From assembly GCA_905221605.1 (NCBI GenBank), contig CAJNDS010002190.1, forward strand, positions 1,713,788-1,777,787: DNA of 64,000 nucleotides, given 5' to 3'. The stretch's first letter is position 1, and each line of letters opens with the position of its first letter. Both the position numbers and the translations under genes were made by a program. Source of the DNA: Symbiodinium natans. Its lineage: Eukaryota; Sar; Dinophyceae; Suessiales; Symbiodiniaceae. The notes beneath the pieces are model-generated. The model was given only the letters and a program-made list of their open reading frames with translations. It was not told the origin of the DNA and searched no databases. Below, in pieces: positions 34,301 through 41,863 of the stretch.

Positions 34301-37300
34301 AGATGTGAACAACCCGCAATCGGTGCAGCAGGTTTTGGCCGCTCCTGTCCACACCGCCAAGGACGTGTTGCGCATCGTTCGTGGGTACCACAAGGCAGTG
34401 GTGCGTCCTGAAATGTACGGCCTCGTGCTGCAGCTGGAAAGTGCGTTGCTCAAGGTGAACGACGCAGTCTTTAGCTGTCGCCGTGAACTGGCCTTCATGA
34501 CGGCAGACAATCGCTCGGAGCAGAAGAGGTCGTGCGGCTTGCTACTGGTCACAACTGGCTGGCCCAACGGTCTCAAGCCGGAGCAACGTGAGTTCATGAT
34601 CGGCTGGATGATTGAGCAGCTCCCAGAGGCACAGAATTTCCTGCGCAACCGTGGGTTCCTTCGCGAGGATGCCGACCACACCGCCCAGCACGCGCAGATG
34701 TGGTTCAATATCCTCAACACGGACCCTACCACGGTACCCCAGGGTACCTTCTGGAGTGGAATGACGATGCTGCACTTCAAATCCTGGGACCTTCGGCAGG
34801 CATTTTTAAAGCGGTATGGAGGGCAGGGTGGAACCCCTCTCTACACCGCCCCCACGGTGCCAATCACCGGCAAGCACGTCCGCGTCTCACCTTGTTCACC
34901 TCAGTGGCAGCGAAAACTAGAGATGCCACTGAGGGTCGTCATTTCGGTGCTGAATGCACACCCTGAAACACAGGGAAAGAGGCTCATCATCCTTTGGAAA
35001 AGCCTCACAATTATGGAGCCAGTCGAGGGTCCGGACTTTAAACCCGACCACACCGCCTGGTGTCGGCTTTTTTACGAGGAAGCCGAAGGCTCCTTTCAGG
35101 CCCGGTTGGAGACGGCCACACCGCTGACCCGTATCATGCACTCTCCTCCTACCACGGTGGGGTGTAAGGAGGAGACGCTTTTTGCAGAACACTGGAATAC
35201 GGTGATCTGGGGCACGCAATTCGAGTTGGATGAAATGGAGCGTATCGCTTACCGGCAGGCCAAGAATGATGGCCACACCGCCGGAAAAGGGACCTTTGTG
35301 GGAAAATCCCGCAAGCATTGGTCCAATGTAGTGCTCCACAACTCCTATTTCTCGCCGTACCCTTTTGAGCTCCAGCACAACGCAGTGGAGCAAGTTGCGT
35401 TCGTCTGGGACGAACTTTGTCAAAAGATGGGCGTCCCAGAACAACAGGTGGGCGACATTGCAGCCGCCACCTACCAAGGGAAGCCCGTCGCACCCGACGC
35501 CGCTAGCCACACCGCCGCGGCAGAGGACGTAGAGATGGAACGTTCCGAGAACCCTTTTGCAAAGGCCCCACCGCCCACAAGCAAGGGCGCAGGCAAGCAA
35601 GGCCACACCGCCTGACGGGGTCCTCTTAGCATGCTCACCACGCTCCCCGACATTTTAAGGGTCAGAGCTCAGAGCAAGGTTCTGCATGTTTCTTTTTCGT
35701 TACGCGCCTGCACTCCACCTTTGAAACTTTCTAACAGGAGAAGAGGGGCCAATGACCACACCCCCATACAGCCAGGGGTTAATTCGCTTTCTTTTCTGAC
35801 TCCCGATCTGGACCCTACAAAGAACCAAGCACAACGCCTTTGTAGTCAAAGAACTAGGAACAAACTTATGCATGCTATTACGGGTAATACCACGACCACC
35901 ACCCGACCCAAGTTGACCCTAAGGTTGGAGGCCTTACTCCCAATTAGCCCAATATCCGATCTCCAGTACTCCAAATATACCTTGCTTCAGTTTAGAGGGG
36001 TTTGTAGTGAGTCACCTCCACTGCTCAGGTTGGAGCCGTCGGTTCCTCACCCTCCAGAACTGGTAGACGTAGAAGGACCCGCCTTGCTAATGGTACATGG
36101 CACAATTTTAAACCCCTTCGTAGAAGAACACACCCTAGAATTCGAAGAATTAAAGGAATTCATCCTCAGCTGGAATACCGCCGACCACCGCCTCCGAGAG
36201 GCAAGCCGGGACTCCTTTTGGAGAGCACGAAGAGTGTCCCCACAAGGGAGGGTGTCACATTGATAGGCCCAGGGGAGTCAATGCTCGTAGGACCTCTTGT
36301 AGGTGCTACAGGCAATGGCAGCAGGCCTGCAAAAATACAAAGGCTCTGAGGGCGGACTCCTCAGCAGCCACACCCCCCCAGTCCACAAAAGCCCCCCAAA
36401 ACAGGGCACAGTGGTTCAGGACAAACGTCCTATGGCAGCAAAAAATCACACGGAAAAAGAAGCCTAAACAGAATGGGCCCCAGACCACACCGCCTCTAGC
36501 TTACAATCGCAAGCTTAGAGTCGGTAGTCAGAATGTGCAAGGTATGGCTGATACCCTCAAGCTCAAAAACCTGTTGCTTATGATGAAGGAACACAACCTG
36601 GATGTTATGTTCCTATCAGAAACTAAATCGACTTCGTATTACTCCTATACCTCAGAGCAACACTTAGTCGTTTTGTCTGGTAATAACAAAGATAAGCACT
36701 CTGGGGTAGGGGTTATAGTGAGTCCAGACATCCGACCACACCTTGCTGACATAGTCCAGGTCAACAATAGGCTTATTCATATCATACTCAACAAGAGGGG
36801 AGGTAGGATACACTTGTTAGGAGCGTATGCGCCACATTCAGGTCATGATCATGACACAGTTCGGCAACCGTTTTGGGAATCCCTAGAGGAATATGTGGCG
36901 AAAATACCCCAACCAGAACCAGTGTATCTTACGGGTGATTTTAATGTTCGGTTTCAAGCACAACACAAACATGATGAGGGCGTTACAGGGCCATTCACAT
37001 ACGGAAAGGGTTCGCAAGCTATCGACCACACCGCCCAATCCAACCGCTCGTTGTGCGTTCGAACAATGCTTCTTCTAGATATGCTGGAGGTCGCCTCATA
37101 CAAAACACCCAACCCAGTTCACCACATCACTTTCCGGGATAAAACAGCCCCCCCAAAGGATTGGTCGCAGTACGTCTTGGACCCTTTGATCATGCAGCAG
37201 GTGTATTCAGAGCTACATAGAGTGATGCCATCACAATCCTTGGAAGTAGCGGCCAGAATACGCAGCTTCTTACCGCTGGCGCAACCTCTTCCTCCGCCCC

Positions 37301-40300
37301 GAGTAGATCCCTCACCCGACCCCGTTCGCTTTCAGCGGCTAGACCACACCTTCACTAGGAGACAATGGCTTTCATCCGTTAACTCATGTAGATCTAAATT
37401 GCATACAGGGTACCCGTCGGACCATTATCTCCTGGTAACGGAAGTGCAGGTTAAGTTGGCACGTAGAGACCCCCCACCACCAAAGCCCCCAGAATTTGAC
37501 TTCTCTAGAGTAAGCATTGATCAAAGACTGGCTTATAACGCACAAATTCGGGGCTCCCCGCAAAGTAGCCGTAAGGATGGGTCTTCTGACTCTGACCACA
37601 CCGCCAGAATGAGCTTCTATACGGACGGCTCGGGAACAGGTGGACGATGCACAAAAACAACACCAGCGGGCTGGGGATGGTGTACCAAGCAACACGGGGA
37701 GTGGATCACCGCGCGGGGCAGGGTGGAAACTGACCACACCGCCAGATTTTACTATGGGGCCCAGGTAGGTTCTAACAACACTGGGGAGCTGACAGCTATT
37801 ATAGAGGCACTATTATACGCCTTGGAGCAAGGGTGCGGTAGAGTAGATATATACTCGGACAGCCAGTGGGCCATCAACGTCATCACGGGCAGATGGCGTG
37901 CAAAATCACATAAAACACTAGTTGGCCGTGCACACACACTCTCAACACAAACAGGAATGACAGTCTCGTTTCATTGGGTCAAGGCGCACGCAGGCACCGA
38001 AGGTAACGAAAAGGCGGATGCGCTCGCCAACGCTGGGCGTACACAGGGGCGCAACGGCGGAAGTAACATGGTTCCCCCGGACACTCCGCCCCAGGACCAC
38101 ACCCCCACCATGTCAGCGGACACCATGGTGCACGCCATGAAGCAGGCTGCGGCGGATCACTTTCCTTACAAAGAACGACGCGCGCACACACCATGGATCA
38201 AAGATCACACCCTACAGCTCCTGGCCCAGGCACGGGCAGCGCAAGCGGAAGGTCGCGAAGATTGGAAAACGCAAAGAAACAAAGCCAAGAGGGCAGCGCG
38301 CAAGGATAGAATCGACTGGGTTCATGACCAACTTTTAGCAGACCCGGATGCCAGTCACTCACCGCTTTGGAATGCAGTTCGCCGACAGAAAAAAGGTTTC
38401 GTGGGGAAAAAATCGCATCTAATTGTAAACGGGAAGCCAGTCCCATGGTCAAAATCGCACGCCGCTTTCAGGGATCACCTCGAGGGTTCGCAATGGGCTC
38501 CGCCCAACATCCCTGACCACACCGCCGCTAGACGTAAAGCTAGACCGGGATTACGTCCACAACTCCCTGATGAAGGACGGTTCACTTTGGACGACCTTCA
38601 ACGGGCCATTCAAAAAAGTAAAGGCGGAAAGGCTCCGGGACCGGACCAGGTGAGGAACGAGCTGTTTATGCTATTAGACAGGGAAGGAGAAGCAGCGCTC
38701 TTGAATATCTACAACAAATGTTGGGCAGAAGGCGACATCCCGGGACCATGGGCCGAAGCAATAGTAGTGTCAATATATAAGGGTAAAGGCCTAGACACAG
38801 ACGTCACCAACTATCGACCCATTTCTTTACTTAACACCATTTACAAAATATACGCTGCTATGCTACAACACCGCCTCGCAAAATCAAGTGAGCATTTCCT
38901 TCGCAGTCGACAGTACGGTTTTCGAGAAGGTAGAGGCACACAACAGCCCATATTTGTTTTACGCCGCGCCATGGAGTGGGCGGAAATGACAAACAAACCA
39001 TTACAACTATTATTCCTAGACTGGAAACAGGCCTTTGACTCACTCGACCACACCGCCATGCTCGAAGCGTTGCGCCGTTTCGGTGTTTCAGAACTTATGC
39101 TCAAGACAATACAGGCTATATATCAGTCTCCAACCTTTTACACCAGAGGACCCGACCACACCGCCGCAGCAGGCTCTGTACACTCAGGTATTAGGCAAGG
39201 ATGTCCCCTAAGCCCATATCTGTTCATTATAGTACTCACAGTCATGCTTGCGGATGTTGATAACGACTTACTACTCCAAGGCACGCCCACCAACACATGG
39301 TCAGAAGGCTATCCAACGTTCGATTTAGAGTACGCGGATGACACATTGTTGTTAGCTTTGACCACACCGCAGATGCAGGCCATTCTCACATCATTAGAGT
39401 CAGTAGCACATGAATACGGTATGCACCTAAATAAAACCAAGACTGAGCTCCTAATCAATCCCGATCGCCCCTCCTCTCCGCTATACTTTACGGATGGCGC
39501 GGCCGTCCCGACCACACCGCAAATCAAGTATTTAGGCACCAGGATCACATGGAAAAAACCCTTTGACGCCGCATTCTTACATAGAGCAGCTATAGCCGAG
39601 GAAGCATTTAAGAAGCTCCGCCTAGTATGGAACAGTAGCCTTTCCCAGGCGGTACGTTTACGTATTTTCCAGTCTACCTTCACGCCCACACTTATTTACG
39701 CGTTGGATACCCTCACTCTTACGCAAAAACAACTAGACAGGGTGGATGCTTTCTTCATTCGGTTCCTAAGAAGAGTGGTTCGCGTCAAAGCATCCTACTA
39801 CTCCCGCATCCCAAACACGGAAGTTATGAGAAAAGCAGGATATCCAACCCTACCATCTACACACATCCTCAACGCCCAGCATAAAACCCTTAAACAAGTA
39901 TTTATGGCCCCCAGAGCGGAACCAACACATAGTGTGGTTTTTACAGCTGCCTTTAAGGACCGTATTCTAGCGCAAGGAAGACGTCGCGGAATGCAGATAC
40001 CATACTGGTTAGAAGTCCTCACTAAAAGATTTTACCCGCAGTATTGGGATCCTGACCACACCGCCCGTACCCGCACCCTAGGCCCACACTTCAAGTATGT
40101 CGAAATAGCTAGGGTCATTCGGGAGTCAGACAGTTCCGGGAGGGCGCCAAAGCGCGCAGCTGCATCGCGCGCACGGCCCTGACAAAAAAAAACCCCAACA
40201 GCACTAACCCTAAACCTAACGTAAACCCTAAACCCCTTCACCCTCAGCCTTCAACCCCGAACCCTGGGGATGGTGCCTTCGTTCCCCTCTCCCCCCCCAC

Positions 40301-40387
40301 CCGCTTCAGGAGAAGATGCTTTCGAAGCTGAAGCCGAAAAAGGCTGGCTACCCCTCCACGCCCGACGGAGAGGGCCCCCCCACCTAA
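22386..40387 (+). CDS. ERI1-like DEDDh 3'-5' exoribonuclease, 11 exons found
   Basis: Exons: 22386-22473, 22576-22678, 23724-23767, 25652-25707, 26758-26822, 27832-27901, 29574-29631, 30487-30528, 31161-31190, 32540-32610 and 40310-40387 (TAA 40385-40387), about 234 codons with consistent phases. Family landmarks in order: FAVLDFEATCENNAKIDPQ (Exo I, D and E), LAHPEEIIEFPLVLVDA, HPELTQFCKDFTG, IQQTDVSAAPSWREAL, LLVTCGDWDLRQMLPSQC (Exo II), VPAEFMRWLNVKTL, MDGMLKALGLPLEG, RHHCGLDDCRN (Exo III, H and D). The tail is Lys/Pro rich. ERI1 enzymes trim small RNA, histone mRNA 3' ends and 5.8S rRNA; the substrate here is not known. The start codon was not found: the frame is open at 22386 after AAG, so an N-terminal exon lies upstream. 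Donors include GT (22679, 30529, 32611), GC (23768, 25708) and GA (31191). The last intron holds a full-length LINE. Confidence 0.85.
22474..22575 (+). repeat. Intron made almost entirely of TTTAGGG-like units
   Basis: Between ERI1-like exons 1 and 2. Every segment is a TTTAGGG, TTCAGGG or TTTCGGG-type unit. The acceptor AG seems to come from the last TTTAG, followed by the exon (GAGCCCTTGCG). Confidence 0.75.
22986..23010 (+). repeat. Poly-G run
   Basis: About 24 consecutive G in ERI1-like intron 2, followed by a second G-run near 23090. Strand-asymmetric homopolymer; length uncertain. Confidence 0.85.
24557..24672. mobile_element. MITE, CTAGGATGCCCAGTA family
   Basis: 116 bp with inverted ends CTAGGATGCCCAGTA and TACTGGGCAGCCTAG. 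Inner block: TTCCCTTATAAACCCCTTTAAGC then GGGCACCCTTTTTAAGCC. Three further copies lie at 55235-55348, 61938-62050 and 62384-62499. High similarity suggests recent spread. It lies in ERI1-like intron 3. Confidence 0.85.
24978..25100 (+). repeat. TTTAGGG array
   Basis: About 17 nearly perfect TTTAGGG heptamers in ERI1-like intron 3. Confidence 0.95.
25747..25851. mobile_element. Foldback element, AAGGGTCCATGTACCT family
   Basis: Inverted ends AAGGGTCCATGTACCTATAT and its near complement ending AGGTACATGGACCCTT. It starts 40 bases after ERI1-like exon 4. Single ends of the same family occur near 24785 and 53365. Confidence 0.75.
26826..27003 (+). repeat. TTTAGGG array directly after ERI1-like exon 5
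   Basis: Begins within a few bases of the exon end. Perfect units first, then TTTGGGG and TTTCGGG variants. Confidence 0.95.
27306..27401 (+). repeat. TTTAGGG array
   Basis: Nearly perfect TTTAGGG run inside ERI1-like intron 5. Confidence 0.95.
28520..29044 (+). pseudogene. Two-TM small membrane protein ORF with in-frame TGA
   Basis: One frame runs from ATG 28520 to TGA 29042-29044, interrupted only by TGA at 28712-28714. It encodes an N-terminal hydrophobic segment (CCLVAAGLITCLLLIVCFYI), a middle domain of about 100 residues with ISSPGEVIIDGKENFTLTA and GDDVHFECRAW, and a C-terminal hydrophobic segment (LIAFVPVGMAMCILGGVLLW) followed by CNCCAG. It is uninterrupted by introns or repeats, unlike every other gene here, and sits within intron 6 of the ERI1-like gene on the same strand. 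A processed retrogene with one nonsense mutation is the simplest reading. TGA recoding or an unrecognised short intron starting GTGAGG at the TGA are alternatives. Protein family not recognised. Confidence 0.6.
29331..29424. mobile_element. MITE, GGGATGTTCCCCCTTATA family
   Basis: Inverted ends GGGATGCTCCCCCTTATACT and ATAAGAACATCCC. The middle contains CCTTAATAGGGATTCTAGTACC. Related, partly rearranged copies lie near 18134-18200, 31415-31633 (composite), 32386-32522, 45187-45252 and 60182-60252. Confidence 0.75.
29630..29743 (+). repeat. TTTAGGG array directly after ERI1-like exon 7
   Basis: Starts at the exon end, so the 5' splice region itself lies in GGGTTTAGGG. Essentially perfect heptamers. 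Confidence 0.95.
30355..30478 (+). repeat. CCCTAAA array directly before ERI1-like exon 8
   Basis: About 17 CCCTAAA units ending eight bases before the exon (CAGTGCCAG|GC). Confidence 0.95.
30540..30800 (+). repeat. CT-rich microsatellite
   Basis: A pyrimidine tract with a TTTCTCTC octamer core, directly after the donor of ERI1-like exon 8. It creates long Ser/Leu/Phe-rich and Arg/Glu/Lys-rich open frames on both strands (30480-30905) that are not genes. Confidence 0.9.
32611..33195 (+). repeat. Degenerate TTTAGGG block after ERI1-like exon 10
   Basis: About 580 bases of TTTAGGG with octamer (TTTAGGGG, CTTTAGGG) and TTTCAGGG variants. Intron 10 begins inside it (TTG|GTTTAGGG). Confidence 0.9.
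34020..35615 (+). CDS. LINE ORF1 protein
   Basis: 531 codons from ATG 34020 to TGA 35613-35615. The frame is open further up to 33933, but the first ATG is 34020. LINE ORF1 proteins usually bind the element RNA and act as nucleic-acid chaperones in the RNP; that role is inferred from position only. No CCHC knuckle is seen. A central block (TMLHFKSWDLRQAFLKRYGG, then HVRVSPCSPQWQRKLEMPLR) has the alternating character of an RRM-like fold, but this is a guess. The tail is Ala/Lys/Pro rich. Copies of the repeated 12-mer give DHTA/GHTA/SHTA at five places; another copy in a different phase gives LTTPQ. The last four codons before the stop are such a copy. Confidence 0.8.
   Translation: MTDPARGSKEQFQAAFQQQREFYAGRTEICTVQGAFFEEHSRKRREPPTPVASGLTTPQEGTPVPTDGPVSGLVVPTLLEDETAFQVTAGELGADVNNPQSVQQVLAAPVHTAKDVLRIVRGYHKAVVRPEMYGLVLQLESALLKVNDAVFSCRRELAFMTADNRSEQKRSCGLLLVTTGWPNGLKPEQREFMIGWMIEQLPEAQNFLRNRGFLREDADHTAQHAQMWFNILNTDPTTVPQGTFWSGMTMLHFKSWDLRQAFLKRYGGQGGTPLYTAPTVPITGKHVRVSPCSPQWQRKLEMPLRVVISVLNAHPETQGKRLIILWKSLTIMEPVEGPDFKPDHTAWCRLFYEEAEGSFQARLETATPLTRIMHSPPTTVGCKEETLFAEHWNTVIWGTQFELDEMERIAYRQAKNDGHTAGKGTFVGKSRKHWSNVVLHNSYFSPYPFELQHNAVEQVAFVWDELCQKMGVPEQQVGDIAAATYQGKPVAPDAASHTAAAEDVEMERSENPFAKAPPPTSKGAGKQGHTA
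34184..40065 (+). repeat. Dispersed 12-mer GACCACACCGCC within the LINE
   Basis: Exact copies start at 34674, 35046, 36483, 37024, 37594, 37732, 38515, 39046, 39154 and 40054. GACCACACCGCA starts at 34184, 39360 and 39510. Near copies: 34347, 35271, 35505, 35601, 35754, 38095, and one lacking AC at 36183. Most encode Asp-His-Thr-Ala; the GCA copies and 36483 are read in another phase as Thr-Thr-Pro. I saw no exact copy in the other 57 kb. Confidence 0.9.
35631..36192 (+). pseudogene. LINE ORF2, 5' part upstream of the frameshift
   Basis: Opens with ATG 35631, 15 bases after the ORF1 stop and in the same frame, and runs to TGA at 36261-36263. No domain recognised; it would be an N-terminal extension of about 185 residues before the endonuclease. 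The downstream ORF2 frame has no ATG before its endonuclease motif (SQNVQGM), so this segment must originally have supplied the start. The two frames overlap at 36151-36263. At 36183-36192 the sequence is GACCACCGCC, i.e. the LINE's repeated 12-mer without one AC. That two-base loss alone accounts for the change of frame. A programmed frameshift is possible but less simple. Confidence 0.7.
36193..40182 (+). CDS. LINE ORF2: APE endonuclease, RNase H, reverse transcriptase
   Basis: Frame open from 36151 to TGA 40180-40182. Endonuclease: VGSQNVQGM (catalytic Asn), FLSETKS (Glu), GAYAPHSG, YLTGDFNV, RLDHTF and PSDHYLL. RNase H from about 37609: FYTDGSG, NNTGELTAIIEAL, IYSDSQWAI and HWVKAHAGTEGNEKADALAN, so all DEDD-type acidic residues and the His are present. 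Reverse transcriptase from about 38580: KGGKAPGPDQ, NYRPISLLNTIYKI, FLDWKQAFDSLDH, GIRQGCPLSPYLF and YADDTLLLA (at 39331). It nicks target DNA and copies the RNA onto it (target-primed reverse transcription). RNase H lies between endonuclease and polymerase; in I and R1-like LINEs it follows the polymerase. No C-terminal zinc knuckle. A GTG at 36535 is not a credible start because the catalytic Asn lies before it. Confidence 0.92.
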   Translation, partial: SERQAGTPFGEHEECPHKGGCHIDRPRGVNARRTSCRCYRQWQQACKNTKALRADSSAATPPQSTKAPQNRAQWFRTNVLWQQKITRKKKPKQNGPQTTPPLAYNRKLRVGSQNVQGMADTLKLKNLLLMMKEHNLDVMFLSETKSTSYYSYTSEQHLVVLSGNNKDKHSGVGVIVSPDIRPHLADIVQVNNRLIHIILNKRGGRIHLLGAYAPHSGHDHDTVRQPFWESLEEYVAKIPQPEPVYLTGDFNVRFQAQHKHDEGVTGPFTYGKGSQAIDHTAQSNRSLCVRTMLLLDMLEVASYKTPNPVHHITFRDKTAPPKDWSQYVLDPLIMQQVYSELHRVMPSQSLEVAARIRSFLPLAQPLPPPRVDPSPDPVRFQRLDHTFTRRQWLSSVNSCRSKLHTGYPSDHYLLVTEVQVKLARRDPPPPKPPEFDFSRVSIDQRLAYNAQIRGSPQSSRKDGSSDSDHTARMSFYTDGSGTGGRCTKTTPAGWGWCTKQHGEWITARGRVETDHTARFYYGAQVGSNNTGELTAIIEALLYALEQGCGRVDIYSDSQWAINVITGRWRAKSHKTLVGRAHTLSTQTGMTVSFHWVKAHAGTEGNEKADALANAGRTQGRNGGSNMVPPDTPPQDHTPTMSADTMVHAMKQAAADHFPYKERRAHTPWIKDHTLQLLAQARAAQAEGREDWKTQRNKAKRAARKDRIDWVHDQLLADPDASHSPLWNAVRRQKKGFVGKKSHLIVNGKPVPWSKSHAAFRDHLEGSQWAPPNIPDHTAARRKARPGLRPQLPDEGRFTLDDLQRAIQKSKGGKAPGPDQVRNELFMLLDREGEAALLNIYNKCWAEGDIPGPWAEAIVVSIYKGKGLDTDVTNYRPISLLNTIYKIYAAMLQHRLAKSSEHFLRSRQYGFREGRGTQQPIFVLRRAMEWAEMTNKPLQLLFLDWKQAFDSLDHTAMLEALRRFGVSELMLKTIQAIYQSPTFYTRGPDHTAAAGSVHSGIRQGCPLSPYLFIIVLTVMLADVDNDLLLQGTPTNTWSEGYPTFDLEYADDTLLLALTTPQMQAILTSLESVAHEYGMHLNKTKTELLINPDRPSSPLYFTDGAAVPTTPQIKYLGTRITWKKPFDAAFLHRAAIAEEAFKKLRLVWNSSLSQAVRLRIFQSTFTPTLIYALDTLTLTQKQLDRVDAFFIRFLRRVVRVKASYYSRIPNTEVMRKAGYPTLPSTHILNAQHKTLKQVFMAPRAEPTHSVVFTAAFKDRILAQGRRRGMQIPYWLEVLTKRFYPQYWDPDHTARTRTLGPHFKYVEIARVIRESDSSGRAPKRAAASRARP

Positions 40388-41579
40388 GCCCTTAGAGAAA
40401 ACCTTTCAGGGCTTCGGATACAAGTAGAGTTTAGGCACGTCGCGAACACTGAAGAGCGTATGAACCTAAGCCTATACACCCTCAACCCGCGTTCCGGCCT
40501 TGTTGGGGGTTCCATCCCAAACGCCGGGTTGGGGGTATGGAGTTTGGGGTTTAGGGCTGTCAGAAGTACTACAGTGAGGGTTTAAAGGCTCAGAAATTTG
40601 GGCGGAGGAGGTTTTCAGGTTTGAGGTGGGTATCATTACGGGCGAAAGGCCTTGGGACACTTCCAAAACCTCCAACCTTCGCGGGTCTTAGTGACAGTGC
40701 TTTGAAGGCTTTGTCGGTCGGTCTGCCTACAATACCTTTCTCATAGTGGGGCAACTTTTTAAATTTTTAAGGGTGCTTAAACTCAATAAGGAATAGAAAT
40801 TTGAATGTTTAAGACTATCCCAACCATGGTTTAGATACCGGTGATGATACCTGATGTCGTGCAAACAGTTAGCCCCGCATCGACTCGACTACTACCCCAG
40901 CCTCTCCAGCCACCTATGACCCGAAGTCCCCAAAACCGTTGCCAAAACCCTCAACCTTAAGCCCTAAGCCCTAAGCCCTAAGCCCTAAGCCCTAAGCCCT
41001 AGGCCCTAGGCCCTAAGCCCTAAGCCCTAAGCCCTAAACACAACACCTTCCTTTCTCCTTTTTTGCCTTGGGGATCTTAGGGGGTTTCAAGGGTGGCGCA
41101 CTCCTTGGGTTGGATGGATTTTGGTGGGTTTTGGAGTACTATACGTTAATACTTTTTTTGGTTCTGTATACGGGTTTAGGGTTTAGGGTTTAGGGTTTAG
41201 GGTTTAGGGTTTAGGGGGTTGTTGCGGGGCTTTGTCAGCCCAAGCCCTCGGGGTTAGGGTTTAGTTGTTGCTTCCTTTTCTTTGTCTAGGGTTTAGGGTT
41301 TGGGGTTTGGGGTTTAGGGTTTAGGGTTTAGGATTTAGGGTTTAGGGTTTAGGGTTTGGGGGGGGTCACATGATCCTACTTCCATCGCAACCTCTCGCAA
41401 TAAGCCGAAGAAAGTTCATGCAAGCCCTAACCCCCTAAAGCCTAGACCTTAAATTCAGCCCACCAGCCTACTTATGGTCCCTTTATTTTTACATGTACCA
41501 GAATAACCCCCAAGACCTATTCTCATTCTTCAGGCCCCTACATTACAGGGGGGCCCCTCTGTTCCCTCACTTTGTACAG

Positions 41580-41645
41580 ACGCCTCAGCACCAGAGTCCA
41601 ACACAACGCGTGGCCGGCGGAGTTCGGGATTCTGCGGTCTTTTTG
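41580..41645 (+). CDS. Candidate exon, unknown gene
   Basis: Acceptor TTGTACAG; frame reads RLSTRVQHNAWPAEFGILRS then FW. It is the first clear coding island after the ERI1-like stop, so it probably belongs to the next gene. Not recognised. Confidence 0.45.
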
Positions 41646-41827
41646 GGGGGTTCAAAATTAAGGGTTTAGGGATTGAGGGTTTAGGGTGGGCTCTCAGTAC
41701 ATATTGTTAACAAAGATGTACTAATTGCGTTTCATAGTACACTTCATAATATGTTAATTCTGAATATTTCGTTGCAGGGTAGGCTCTTGGATGTTTTTGT
41801 GTTCTGGTTTCCCCTCTCGGGCTCCAG

Positions 41828-41863
41828 CGGATCAAGTCTGGCAAGATTGTTCACAGCCAACCG
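41828..41863 (+). CDS. Candidate short exon
   Basis: Acceptor GGCTCCAG; frame reads RIKSGKIVHSQP and runs into a CCCTAAA tract. Short, tentative. Confidence 0.3.

Larger units (their letters stand above)
33901..40203 (+). mobile_element. Full-length LINE retrotransposon with target-site duplication
   Basis: AAACCCCAACAGCA occurs at 33901-33914 and again at 40190-40203, bounding the element; three of its A overlap the poly-A. After the ORF2 TGA (40180-40182) come one C and nine A (40184-40192), so the 3' UTR is almost absent. Removing the element restores a simple CCCTAAA-like stretch. It has ORF1, then ORF2 with APE endonuclease, RNase H and reverse transcriptase. The only visible damage is one frameshift near 36183. 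It lies in the last intron of the ERI1-like gene, in sense orientation. Its codon use is less G/C-biased at third positions than host exons. About 6.3 kb. Confidence 0.92.

Noticed and set aside
34085-35606. Minus-strand ORFs of 114-231 codons opposite ORF1, and similar ones opposite ORF2
   Set aside because: Shadows of the LINE ORFs; the + frames carry the domains and motifs.
36151-36263. Programmed +1 frameshift in the LINE
   Set aside because: A two-base loss in the repeated 12-mer is a simpler explanation, and no slippery site is evident. Kept as an alternative only.
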